DNA from: Motiliproteus sp036960175
GTDB taxonomy: Bacteria; Pseudomonadota; Gammaproteobacteria; Pseudomonadales; Balneatricaceae
Direction of reading: 5' to 3'
Assembly: GCA_036960175.1 (NCBI GenBank)
Contig: JBALWH010000003.1
Coordinates: 62,001-126,000 of the forward strand
Length of the DNA: 64,000 nucleotides
The notes under the pieces are model-generated. The model was not told the DNA's origin, ran no database searches, and saw only the letters and a list, made by a program, of their open reading frames with translations. Both the position numbers and the translations under genes were made by a program. Shown here in pieces: positions 55,974 to 64,000 of the stretch (position 1 is the first letter of the stretch; each line of letters starts with the position of its first letter).

Positions 55974-57323
55974 TCAGAGGGCTACTTTAAGAGTTAAATA
56001 TACAGCCACAATAATGGCCCAAGAATACCCCATACATTTAAATGCTAGCGCCCAATTATAGAACTGAAGATACTCTGGTATAAGTTTAAACAGCCTGATG
56101 TGGGAGGCAATAGTCATCCCCATAAAGATGAACAGCAGCAAAGTATAAGTTCGACTTAAGAAAAATGCGGTTATCATGTAACCGACCATTGAATAAAAAA
56201 GTGTTTTATTCAACAGTAATTCTCGCAGACACTCGCCACTGACTTCCGGTGGCTGAATAAGCTCATCGCTATCCTCACTTTTCTTTGCTTTTCTAGACTG
56301 CAATATCATATAGCTGACATACACTGTGAAAACCAAAGCACCTCCCCAAAGAGAATACCCGGGTACGCCCAATTCACCGGCGATCAAGACATAAGAATTA
56401 TGTGCAGTTAAACCATGCACATCGACGAAATTACCCATGCCTATACCAAAGAGAGGATTGTGAATTAGCATTTGTATTCCATCATACCAGGCATCCAAGC
56501 GCCCCTGAGCCGACGATCCTGATGCGGAAATACCACGAAACGAAGACAGTAATGTGGCCAAAATCGGTGCCGATAAAATGGATATTAAAATCAAACGAGC
56601 GCCACCGTAAGATATTAAGAAATACATAGAAATCAACGCTATCGCGCCTAACAAAGTGCCTCGGGAATCCGTCATATAGATGCCATACCCCAAGCCGGCT
56701 AGCACCCCTAACATCAATAGTTTTTTTACTCCCCCTCCAATCGCATAAAAATAGACCACAAACGGCATTAGCATTACAAACAGCATTCCCATGTCATTTG
56801 GGTCAGAAAAGAAACCCAAATACGTGATACGCCCTTCACCTACATAGTGGGAATTACCAGCCCAACCGAAGGCATACGGATCCTGTCGCTGTGTATAGCC
56901 GTTGTGAAGCATCAAGACTGCTGCAACCATACATACCCACATAAGGATGTGCTGTTTTTTGTAGCTGTTAACGCAGGCACTAAAAAGAAACAGCGGGATA
57001 ATCGAACTAACCAGCAATTTTTGTGATTGCTCAATTCCGAACATACCCCAGCCATTTAAAAATGCGGAAACCACAATAAAGGGTATCAATCCCAAAAGCA
57101 TCCAATGCTGGGGGTACAATTTAAGAGGACGTACAGAGAGCAGCGTCATTAAAAAACACAGAATCGCAAAGACTTTAATAATGATCCAGTCTTGAAATGA
57201 AACCCATATTTCATGAGGCCGGATAAGAACGGTGGCGGTATACAACAACAAAAAGAAGAAGGCTGCACTAGAATCTTTCTGGTGATACCCCGGTTTGAAC
57301 GTCGTCAAGGTTGAATGCTCCAT
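55974..57323 (-). CDS. O-antigen ligase/polymerase-like protein (XrtA-associated type)
   Basis: A 449-residue inner-membrane protein with about 11-12 helices. The Wzy_C region contains TDSRGTLLGAIALIS and, in the large periplasmic loop, QGRLDAWYDGIQMLIHNPL followed by GIGMGNF and HNSYVLIAGELG, with the conserved Arg and His. Exosortase A-associated members of this family are annotated as putative O-glycosylation ligases. It may polymerise the EPS or transfer it to protein. Confidence 0.9.
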   Translation of the reverse strand: MEHSTLTTFKPGYHQKDSSAAFFFLLLYTATVLIRPHEIWVSFQDWIIIKVFAILCFLMTLLSVRPLKLYPQHWMLLGLIPFIVVSAFLNGWGMFGIEQSQKLLVSSIIPLFLFSACVNSYKKQHILMWVCMVAAVLMLHNGYTQRQDPYAFGWAGNSHYVGEGRITYLGFFSDPNDMGMLFVMLMPFVVYFYAIGGGVKKLLMLGVLAGLGYGIYMTDSRGTLLGAIALISMYFLISYGGARLILISILSAPILATLLSSFRGISASGSSAQGRLDAWYDGIQMLIHNPLFGIGMGNFVDVHGLTAHNSYVLIAGELGVPGYSLWGGALVFTVYVSYMILQSRKAKKSEDSDELIQPPEVSGECLRELLLNKTLFYSMVGYMITAFFLSRTYTLLLFIFMGMTIASHIRLFKLIPEYLQFYNWALAFKCMGYSWAIIVAVYLTLKVAL

Positions 57324-57421
57324 GCCGTCTTACAATACGGAAAGTTCTACTTATCAGAAAAATGACTAATTCTACTCTGCATTCTGCTCTATGTGGGCTA
57401 GAAAATGCCCCTCGCACAATA

Positions 57422-58516
57422 CTATTTTAGGAATGATGATCTTACTACGCGCAGACCGCCAACGAGTTGATAACCCCAATAGCGTATTTGACCGATCAGC
57501 GTCCTTGGATATGCGTCTACATTGACGACTCGTGACTGTTCCCGTGCCCACCCTGACTTATAACTCTGATGGCCACCACACATAAAGTCATATTTTTTGA
57601 AGCCAGTCGAAGTGGCGTCTAGTACAGCCAAATGGGCGATAATCCCCAAAGATCCAGACTCCTTGGAGTCAAAACCAGATTGGTAGTAATAAATTCGATC
57701 TTTAAAATAAAAACAGTATATTGCGGCAGAAATTTTATCTCCGCTAATCGTCAGTATTTTGGCCTCCCCTGCGGTGGAGGCCATCTGAAAGTATTTCTTG
57801 TGAAACTGACGGAACTTATCACTAATAAAAGCTCCGCTTTTTCCTTTACTCGCCCATCGTTCGCTATGTAGGTTCTCCAATACTGACCAAGCATCATCAA
57901 ACTGGTCCGGAGTATCAAATATTTTTACATTGTAACGCTCACTTCTTAGGTGATTGAGCAGTCTCATTGTCTTTTTCTTGAGGTTGTTAGAAGGCAAAGA
58001 CTTTAATGTGTCCCTCAAGTCAGACTGAAGTGGTAATTGGTAGCGGATTCCACATGACTTAGAACATATTCTAAAGCCTGATAGTACCCATAATTTTGCT
58101 ATCAACGAATCCTCTTCTATTTGCTTCAATTCAATTTTCTTAACAAACCTAAATTCCTTCTCTTGGTATGCTGCCAGTAGCTGAATCACCTCGTCCTGAA
58201 ATCCCGTAGCAACAATAAGATCTACAAATTCGGAACAAACCTCCTGTTCCTCTGGTTCTCCTTTACCCATAAGACAAAGCGTGCGAGAAGACCTTTCTCC
58301 TCGATAATAGTATGGGGCTACAGCAATCAAACGTTGGCCCGCATAAACGCAAATCACCTGCAACTGCCAATCTTTTTCTTGATAGGTCAGCCACCAGCTG
58401 TAAAGCCACTCCCAGCTACTACATAGTTCAGGATTTATCGCGCTTAGGTGTAACTGGCGCCAACAGGATTCGATTTCCTCTAACTGTTCACCCTGACTTA
58501 ATACACGTATTTCCAT
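57422..58516 (-). CDS. GNAT/FemAB-like acyltransferase (CelD/BcsL type)
   Basis: A protein of about 364 residues from ATG 58516 (MEIRVLSQGEQLEEIESCW), which matches the usual start of this family; the frame is open to 58591, adding 25 residues. CSSWEWLYSWWLTY, ERWASKGKSGAF and IYCFYFKDRIYYYQSGFD are typical of the Acetyltransf_6 domain, and YDFMCGGHQSYKSGW is the C-terminal core. Family members are found in cellulose and EPS clusters and are thought to transfer acyl or aminoacyl groups. It is 98 bp upstream of the ligase-like gene on the same strand. Confidence 0.85.
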   Translation of the reverse strand: MEIRVLSQGEQLEEIESCWRQLHLSAINPELCSSWEWLYSWWLTYQEKDWQLQVICVYAGQRLIAVAPYYYRGERSSRTLCLMGKGEPEEQEVCSEFVDLIVATGFQDEVIQLLAAYQEKEFRFVKKIELKQIEEDSLIAKLWVLSGFRICSKSCGIRYQLPLQSDLRDTLKSLPSNNLKKKTMRLLNHLRSERYNVKIFDTPDQFDDAWSVLENLHSERWASKGKSGAFISDKFRQFHKKYFQMASTAGEAKILTISGDKISAAIYCFYFKDRIYYYQSGFDSKESGSLGIIAHLAVLDATSTGFKKYDFMCGGHQSYKSGWAREQSRVVNVDAYPRTLIGQIRYWGYQLVGGLRVVRSSFLK

Positions 58517-58741
58517 TGCTAAAAAATATGCCCCAATCGAGGATGAACCAAACCCAAATAACGATCTACTTGAGTATCCACTGGTGTTCATAGCTCATAC
58601 ATTCGTCCATTACACGCCAAGATATGGTCAAGCCATGGAGGTCTAACATAGAACGCTGTTTTATCAGTTATAACCGGGATAGTATGCTGTACTTAGAAAT
58701 ACAATCTGGCAGCCAGTATACAAGAATAGTACCCCCTGAAA

Positions 58742-59812
58742 ATGAATAAACCTATTACGATAGCTCATGTTGTCAGCAGCCTAAAAATAGGGGGGGCGGA
58801 ACGGTTTGTGATCGACTTATGTATTGCCCAACAGAAGCGAACGATGTCGCCTTGCATTATCAGCATGGGAGCAGTAGACGACCTACTAGTTGCCGAAGCC
58901 CTCGAACAAAAAATCCCTGTGAAGGTTTTAGTCGGCAATAAAGCCTACAAACAGCTGCAAATGCTTTTAAGTTTTAGGAAGCAACAGGTCATCCACGTCC
59001 ACTCCCCTCATTCTCTTAAATTTATGACTTTAATGCTGCCCATATTTCGCAAAAAAAAAGTCATTTATACACGCCACGGCGCAGCCACATTGAAATCAAA
59101 AAAGTGGACCCGCTTTCATCAATTCGCGGCCCCTTATATCAATGCTATCAGCTTTGTTTCCGAAGAAAGCTCAAAAAACTTCCATTTAGATCACGACTGG
59201 AACAGCACCCCAAGCTTCGTGATCGATAACGGTGTTAACGTAGACAACCTGAAACCGATACCAACGGAAAATCAGGTCGGAAAAGTCAGGCTTGGCTCAG
59301 TTGGACGAATGGTGGAGCTCAAAAACCAAATCTGCTTGCTGCAGGCTATTGATTCCATTGATACCACCACTAGAAAAGGAATCGAAGTTCATTTTTTTGG
59401 CGACGGTGAATGCGCTCCACAGCTCAAGCAATTCCATCAGGCCAGACTTAATGACGTAACTATTAAATTTCATGGCATGCAAAGGGATCGAGATCAGATC
59501 TACAACTCGTTTGATACACTAGTTGTCACCTCTGAAACGGAAGGACTGTCTATCGCCATTATTGAAGCAATGACATACCAACGAAGTGTCATTGCGACAG
59601 ATGTTGGCGGCAATCCCCGGTTAGTTGAAGACAATGTAAATGGATGGCTGACGGCGTTCAATAACCCCGAACATCTTGCTGGCTGCATAAAACAACTTAT
59701 GGCAGAGCCCGCTCTGAGAAATGGAATGGGGATTGCTGGTCGCGAAAAAGCGCTTTTAAGATTCTCTATTGATGCAACTGCAAAAAAATATGAACAACTA
59801 TATGTCCTCTAG
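58742..59812 (+). CDS. Glycosyltransferase family 4
   Basis: A 356-residue GT-B enzyme. ITIAHVVSSLKIGGAERFVID is a standard acceptor-domain start; NGVNVDNL, GSVGRMVELKNQ and SETEGLSIAIIEAMTYQRS (E-x7-E) form the donor site. It resembles XrtA-associated sugar transferases of the first steps. Its end overlaps the start of the next gene, so the two are translationally coupled. Confidence 0.92.
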   Translation: MNKPITIAHVVSSLKIGGAERFVIDLCIAQQKRTMSPCIISMGAVDDLLVAEALEQKIPVKVLVGNKAYKQLQMLLSFRKQQVIHVHSPHSLKFMTLMLPIFRKKKVIYTRHGAATLKSKKWTRFHQFAAPYINAISFVSEESSKNFHLDHDWNSTPSFVIDNGVNVDNLKPIPTENQVGKVRLGSVGRMVELKNQICLLQAIDSIDTTTRKGIEVHFFGDGECAPQLKQFHQARLNDVTIKFHGMQRDRDQIYNSFDTLVVTSETEGLSIAIIEAMTYQRSVIATDVGGNPRLVEDNVNGWLTAFNNPEHLAGCIKQLMAEPALRNGMGIAGREKALLRFSIDATAKKYEQLYVL

Positions 59813-60779
59813 TTGCATCGGCATCTCGCGCTGGCTGTATCTGATAATTCTTAGCATTGCGACCGCCGTCGCCCTACTCCCATATTGGCCTGAGGCACGG
59901 CTTTTTTCCTTAGGTGGCTATGCGCTATTATTTGCTCCTCGTTGGTGGATACTCGCCCTGCCAGTCATACTATTACTAACCTACCGACGCCTAAACCGCT
60001 GGCAACAATTTTCAATTTTACCTATCACCTTAATCTGTATTAATTTCACCGATGTCCAATGGATTCCACATTTTTCTGAGAGCACCTCAGAAAGACTGGA
60101 AGTTCGTATTATGTCCGTAAATATCGGCAACAATACTAACCAACAAAAACTTCTGAAGGCAATCAAAGATAATCAGCCGTATGTCGTTTTTCTACAGGAA
60201 GCAAGAAAACCCGCAATGGACCGGCTATTTAATGATGATTGGATAACAGATTGTGCCGGCTCCTTGTGTATTGCCAGCAGGTTTTCGCTAGAACGAATCG
60301 GTGACTTGAATCGACGCAGTTTAGGCGGCTGGGGCAGTTATGCGGCAAAATATGAAGCTGATATTTTTGGCCAAACAGTGCAACTACTTAATGTTCATCT
60401 AGATACCCCCCGCACGGTCCTAGAAAATTTAATTCATCTAAATATTGATTTTTCAGACGCTGAGCACAGCGTACAAAATCGTAATATTCAGGCAAGTGTC
60501 GTTAGCAATTGGTTAACAAAGAACAAGCCCTTCATCATCGCTGGTGACTTCAATATGCCAGTTAACGAGAATATCTATCGTCATTACCTGGGACACCTTG
60601 GCAATGCATTAGATTACTCATCATTGGGACTACGATATACCAAATATACTAAATGGCACGGCATCAGAATTGATCATATACTATTCAACGATTCTTTCGT
60701 GGTGAAAGAAGCCAAAGTGCTGGGAGATTTTGGCGGAGATCACCGCCCGATTGTGACAGTTCTGGGGCAGACGCTATGA
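59790..60779 (+). CDS. Membrane-anchored endonuclease/exonuclease/phosphatase-fold protein
   Basis: About 329 residues. The N-terminus has two or three membrane helices (within residues 10-90), then an EEP domain: IMSVNIGNN, FLQEARKP (metal Glu), LNVHLDTP, IIAGDFNMPVNE, RIDHILF and GGDHRPIV. All catalytic residues appear present. Members of this fold cleave phosphodiesters in DNA, lipids or head groups; facing the periplasm, this one could hydrolyse a lipid-linked or glycerol-phosphate ester. Several starts are possible (59772, 59790, 59802), none with a strong ribosome-binding site. It overlaps the GT4 before it and the gene after it (ATGA). Confidence 0.83.
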   Translation: MNNYMSSSCIGISRWLYLIILSIATAVALLPYWPEARLFSLGGYALLFAPRWWILALPVILLLTYRRLNRWQQFSILPITLICINFTDVQWIPHFSESTSERLEVRIMSVNIGNNTNQQKLLKAIKDNQPYVVFLQEARKPAMDRLFNDDWITDCAGSLCIASRFSLERIGDLNRRSLGGWGSYAAKYEADIFGQTVQLLNVHLDTPRTVLENLIHLNIDFSDAEHSVQNRNIQASVVSNWLTKNKPFIIAGDFNMPVNENIYRHYLGHLGNALDYSSLGLRYTKYTKWHGIRIDHILFNDSFVVKEAKVLGDFGGDHRPIVTVLGQTL

Positions 60780-62308
60780 AACTATTTCAGTATCTTATTG
60801 GTTATCTTTGTTTCATTCTGGCCTCCACATACCCTCTACTGGCGCAGGCAGATAATACGGGTGAAATCACGGTAGAAATTGAGCAAACTGTGCAAAGTGG
60901 TAACTATTTACTTGCCGTACCACCCAAAACTATTTCTTCTAGTTCCACTATTCAACTAATTCGAAAGGGTGAGCGGATAACAGCTCGGGTTTCCCCCCAG
61001 CTGCTTTGGCCAGAAAACACTATAAGCGCTGGGAACAAACATTACATAAGATTACTGAATATTCATTTCTCTCAACCACCAGCAATCGAACGTCGTTATC
61101 AACTAAAATGGCAGTCGGGTGAAAACAACCCCATGCCAGAAAGCCCAGTCAACCAGCCTAATTCTTTTGGATTGATGACAGCAGAACAAGGGTGGCTTTC
61201 ACGCAGCCTGTTACTGCATCCAGAGAACAAAGGAAACTACTCTGAATGGTATCTGGGATCACAACGAAAATACGCACTTTATATCACTGATCGGGAGCTT
61301 CTCAGCAAGAGAAACTACCCGTTAAGCAAAGCCAGCCAGTGGCTATATGATAGTCCACAAGCTCTATATCAACTGTATGTCATGACACAGGAGCCCATGT
61401 GGAAGCCCAAAGCCGATTTTATGTCGCTCTACTATCAAGACCATATTGATGATACTGGTTATTTCGATCACAAACCCCGAGACATCAAATATCTGAACGG
61501 CCGCGGACTGTTATTTCGCTATATGCTCAATGGTGATCCAGAATCTATCAAGGCTCTTAAACGACTTTTTCAAGCGTCTCTGAAATGGAACCCTGTATAC
61601 AGCTTAGAACGAGGGTTCTGGACAGAACGCCATCAAGCTGCAGCCCTAAGCACTGCGCTGGCATACTGGGAAGCATCTAACGATCCCAAAGCCCTAAAAA
61701 GAATTAATGAAATCGTTGATGCTACTTACACAATGACATTTGATTCAGCGTGGTCTAACCGAAATTGCCCTCAACACGCATTGAAAGCCCATGAAGGAAA
61801 AGGCGACCAATCTGCTGTCTGTTCTCCTTGGATGATGTCATTGTTAGCTGACAGTTTGTGGCGTTTCTACCATTTAACTCAATCACAAAAGGCAGAAGAA
61901 CTAATAATTGCATTTGGTGAGTTTGTGCTAAAAGACGGAACCTATTATCCCCGAGAACCAAAATTAAAAGGGCAAATACTTTCAATGTACCTTTGGGTTC
62001 CCGATAACCCGAAAGCAATTGAAATTAATGGTTGGAGAGATCTTCAACATAATTGTGATATCGCAGCCCTTGTTGGCAAGGCCACCTTCTTAAAAAAGCA
62101 GCAAAAGAAAGACTACGCTTCAATGAAGGAATTGTTCGAAATATTTGCAGAACGGTGTAGAAAAAACCATGTAAAAAGCCCGAAAACTATACAGGCAGCA
62201 TTGAAACCACTGCGGAAGTTCGGCTGGGAATATTCTAGCACTAGCGATATGCCCTGGCTGGTTGAAGAATTATTGGATTGGAAAGGTATTAGCGTCCATC
62301 GACCGTAA
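60776..62308 (+). CDS. Secreted protein of unknown function, probably an alpha-helical toroid
   Basis: A 510-residue protein with a signal peptide (about 1-25, ending LLAQA). Residues about 28-120 look like a beta-sandwich. The rest is helical with repeated Trp/Tyr-rich amphipathic helices (SQWLYDSPQALYQLYVM, TERHQAAALSTALAYWEAS, MMSLLADSLWRFYHL), as in six-hairpin glycosidase or lyase folds. I cannot name a catalytic site; the acidic candidates in TGYFDHKPRDIKYLNGRG and RGFWTERHQ are suggestive. It is coupled to the EEP gene by a 4-bp overlap and is convergent with xrtA. Confidence 0.7.
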   Translation: MKLFQYLIGYLCFILASTYPLLAQADNTGEITVEIEQTVQSGNYLLAVPPKTISSSSTIQLIRKGERITARVSPQLLWPENTISAGNKHYIRLLNIHFSQPPAIERRYQLKWQSGENNPMPESPVNQPNSFGLMTAEQGWLSRSLLLHPENKGNYSEWYLGSQRKYALYITDRELLSKRNYPLSKASQWLYDSPQALYQLYVMTQEPMWKPKADFMSLYYQDHIDDTGYFDHKPRDIKYLNGRGLLFRYMLNGDPESIKALKRLFQASLKWNPVYSLERGFWTERHQAAALSTALAYWEASNDPKALKRINEIVDATYTMTFDSAWSNRNCPQHALKAHEGKGDQSAVCSPWMMSLLADSLWRFYHLTQSQKAEELIIAFGEFVLKDGTYYPREPKLKGQILSMYLWVPDNPKAIEINGWRDLQHNCDIAALVGKATFLKKQQKKDYASMKELFEIFAERCRKNHVKSPKTIQAALKPLRKFGWEYSSTSDMPWLVEELLDWKGISVHRP

Positions 62309-62358
62309 ACAGGCGAATCAAACGCCAATTCAACACCAAAAAACATATTAGCCGTGAG

Positions 62359-63861
62359 TCACCGATTTCTAATTAGCGGATTGTTTTGGATTTTAGATAC
62401 TTGCTCTTCCAACACTAACCTCTCGTCTTCACAAAGCAATTGGCAAGGAATCCATAACCAGTGGTAGTAAGTTTCGCGTTTAAAATTAATAGCTCCTTTT
62501 AATCGCTCTAACCTGACCTGGTTTCGACTACCCGTGTGGAAGTCATCGTATTGATACCAGTATGCGACGATAGCCTTCTTTCCGAACGGGCCTTTGGCAG
62601 TAACATAAATGGCCTGAGTAGAATACTCCGTGTTTAGTTCATCCCAGTCGGCCTGAGGCAGTGGCTGATGCAAATAATAAGTAGCTTTCAAGGCTTCTGA
62701 AGCCCCTGAAAAATAATAACGTCTATACAACAACTCACTATCGGCGTACGGGTGACTATAACTCGATATTTTTGAATAGGTTGCGATAGCTGGCGTTAAA
62801 TCGAGACTATCAATTTCACTCCAGTCACCACCCGACTTTCTAAACTCAGAAGACAGAGTAGTAGTAGTAGCACCAAACAGGCCTGCTTGTGACTCAGCAA
62901 TGATTTTTACGCTGGCACTGGAAAACATGAGAGCCAGAACTATAACAACCATTAAATTTTGCATTCTAAATCGACCTGGCATTTCTGATGGATAGACCTT
63001 TTCATCATTAGGCCCAGCACCAGGATCACTCAGCCAACGTCCAAAGCTCATCAGCGCGATCATATAAGGAACATATAGATACCAACCCAGGACATTGTGA
63101 TCATCCATCATGCTACTTTGCATTTCAGTGAAGTGGCCGACGCAAATCAAAATTACGATTCGTATCCAGTTCACCACTAGTGCACCTGCCAGCGCCACAA
63201 CCAAAAAGATAGTCGCCTGTCGCAACCGAGATATATTCAGATACACGAACAAAATACTAATAAGCAGAGACACAATAAAATATCTTAGGCCACTGCAACC
63301 ACCTGCAATTTCAAAAACACCTGCGGGGATATGAACGAAATTCCCTTCGACATAGGTAGGAATGCTCGAAAACGACATCATAAGGTTTGTCGCTTTTACC
63401 GACAATTCCTGTAACGGTGACGTCAGCACGCCCCAAATAGGGAAAATGAACCAGGTCACTACGATAGGCATAGCAACAGCGATACTGGGACGAAACACAA
63501 CAAACATTGCCAGGAGAATAGATAGCGGAAACAGCGCACGGTAAAGCAACGCAATTTGGGCCGTATAGGTTGCTAAATAAAGTACAGACACCAGTACAAA
63601 ACCCAAAAGACATATAACTGATAACCGGTCTGCAAATACCAGTTTCTGCCTGACCCCTGCCTCATAGATCAGATAGAGGAACACCAGCGGCACTAAATAA
63701 GCGTGGGAATAGGTGCCATCATCAAAGCTATAGAGCCATAAATCTTGGACGATCGCCCAGTTAACAAGAAACAGAATGACAGGAATGGCCAATGCAACAA
63801 CAAGGCCAATAATAGAGAAAGACTGACGTTCAGAGTTCCGTAGCATAGCTAATGATTTCAA
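62359..63861 (-). CDS. xrtA: Exosortase A with fused EpsI domain
   Basis: A 500-residue inner-membrane cysteine transpeptidase-like enzyme that processes PEP-CTERM proteins. About eight membrane helices span residues 15-275. The catalytic triad is visible: Cys189 in IAGGCSGLRY, Arg234 in NWIRI and His255 in DDHNVLGW. Residues about 295-500 form a periplasmic EpsI domain (VYPSEMPGRFR...; AIYVTAKG; VAYWYQYDDFHTGSRNQ), often fused or adjacent in XrtA systems. Its only visible substrate in the window is the protein at 17372-18064. The last 139 bp of the window upstream hold its promoter region and no visible gene. Confidence 0.95.
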   Translation of the reverse strand: MKSLAMLRNSERQSFSIIGLVVALAIPVILFLVNWAIVQDLWLYSFDDGTYSHAYLVPLVFLYLIYEAGVRQKLVFADRLSVICLLGFVLVSVLYLATYTAQIALLYRALFPLSILLAMFVVFRPSIAVAMPIVVTWFIFPIWGVLTSPLQELSVKATNLMMSFSSIPTYVEGNFVHIPAGVFEIAGGCSGLRYFIVSLLISILFVYLNISRLRQATIFLVVALAGALVVNWIRIVILICVGHFTEMQSSMMDDHNVLGWYLYVPYMIALMSFGRWLSDPGAGPNDEKVYPSEMPGRFRMQNLMVVIVLALMFSSASVKIIAESQAGLFGATTTTLSSEFRKSGGDWSEIDSLDLTPAIATYSKISSYSHPYADSELLYRRYYFSGASEALKATYYLHQPLPQADWDELNTEYSTQAIYVTAKGPFGKKAIVAYWYQYDDFHTGSRNQVRLERLKGAINFKRETYYHWLWIPCQLLCEDERLVLEEQVSKIQNNPLIRNR

Positions 63862-64000
63862 TGGTTAACTCGTTAAAATGGGCTCATTATTATATTTATG
63901 GAATTTCTTTAAACAGCCACAACACTATTGGTGAAATTCCATCCCTGGCTCGAAAAACAGGTTCGATTTTGTTCTCGAAAAGAGCACATTGGTAGTTCGC

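Overview
The window is chromosomal DNA of a gammaproteobacterium, probably marine. The grouping dcd / mrp (apbC) / metG is Pseudomonas-like, and the other housekeeping genes (pdxH, dinB, trmA) fit this. The organism carries an exosortase A (XrtA)/PEP-CTERM protein-sorting and exopolysaccharide (EPS) system. I see no tRNA, rRNA, CRISPR array, insertion sequence or prophage. Genus cannot be fixed from the sequence alone.

Positions 1-10.9 kb are mostly ordinary chromosome: a partial carboxylesterase, pdxH, a peroxiredoxin followed by the decayed 3' end of a glutaredoxin, a lipoprotein, a glycerate-kinase-like P-loop kinase, an alpha/beta hydrolase, an RND adaptor-pump pair and dinB. Positions 10.9-17.3 kb hold two tandem paralogous secreted metzincin proteases, each preceded by the same ~110-nt leader. 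The first copy is out of frame at a run of ten C residues near its N-terminus, so it may be phase-variable. A small secreted protein with Lys-Asp-Ser repeats follows. Positions 17.3-24.4 kb hold a PEP-CTERM substrate with a sigma-54-like promoter, the TPR protein PrsT, and a large chemoreceptor whose sensor is internally duplicated. Positions 24.7-31.3 kb are housekeeping genes.

Positions 31.4-63.9 kb form one large EPS locus. It opens with a five-gene operon: Wza-like exporter, Wzz-like chain-length protein, tyrosine autokinase, outer-membrane barrel and XrtA-associated ATPase. Next come a secreted beta-helix protein and an eight-gene minus-strand operon of glycosyltransferases, two deacetylase-fold proteins, a hexapeptide acyltransferase and a PaaK/CapK-like adenylate-forming enzyme. 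A plus-strand operon then supplies a GT2, a flippase, a CDP-glycerol glycerophosphotransferase and a TagD-like cytidylyltransferase. A minus-strand set has an OafA-type acyltransferase, an AsnB-type amidotransferase, a second TagD-like enzyme, an O-antigen-ligase-like protein and a CelD/FemAB-like acyltransferase. The locus ends with a GT4, a membrane endonuclease/exonuclease/phosphatase-fold protein, a secreted protein of unknown function, and exosortase A fused to an EpsI domain.

Taken together the genes predict a Wzx/Wzy-type EPS that may carry glycerol phosphate, acyl and amide groups, coupled to XrtA-dependent processing of PEP-CTERM proteins. The observations most worth following are the Gram-negative poly(glycerol phosphate)-like enzyme set, the C-tract frameshift in the protease, the sigma-54 site at the PEP-CTERM gene, and the uncharacterised proteins next to xrtA.
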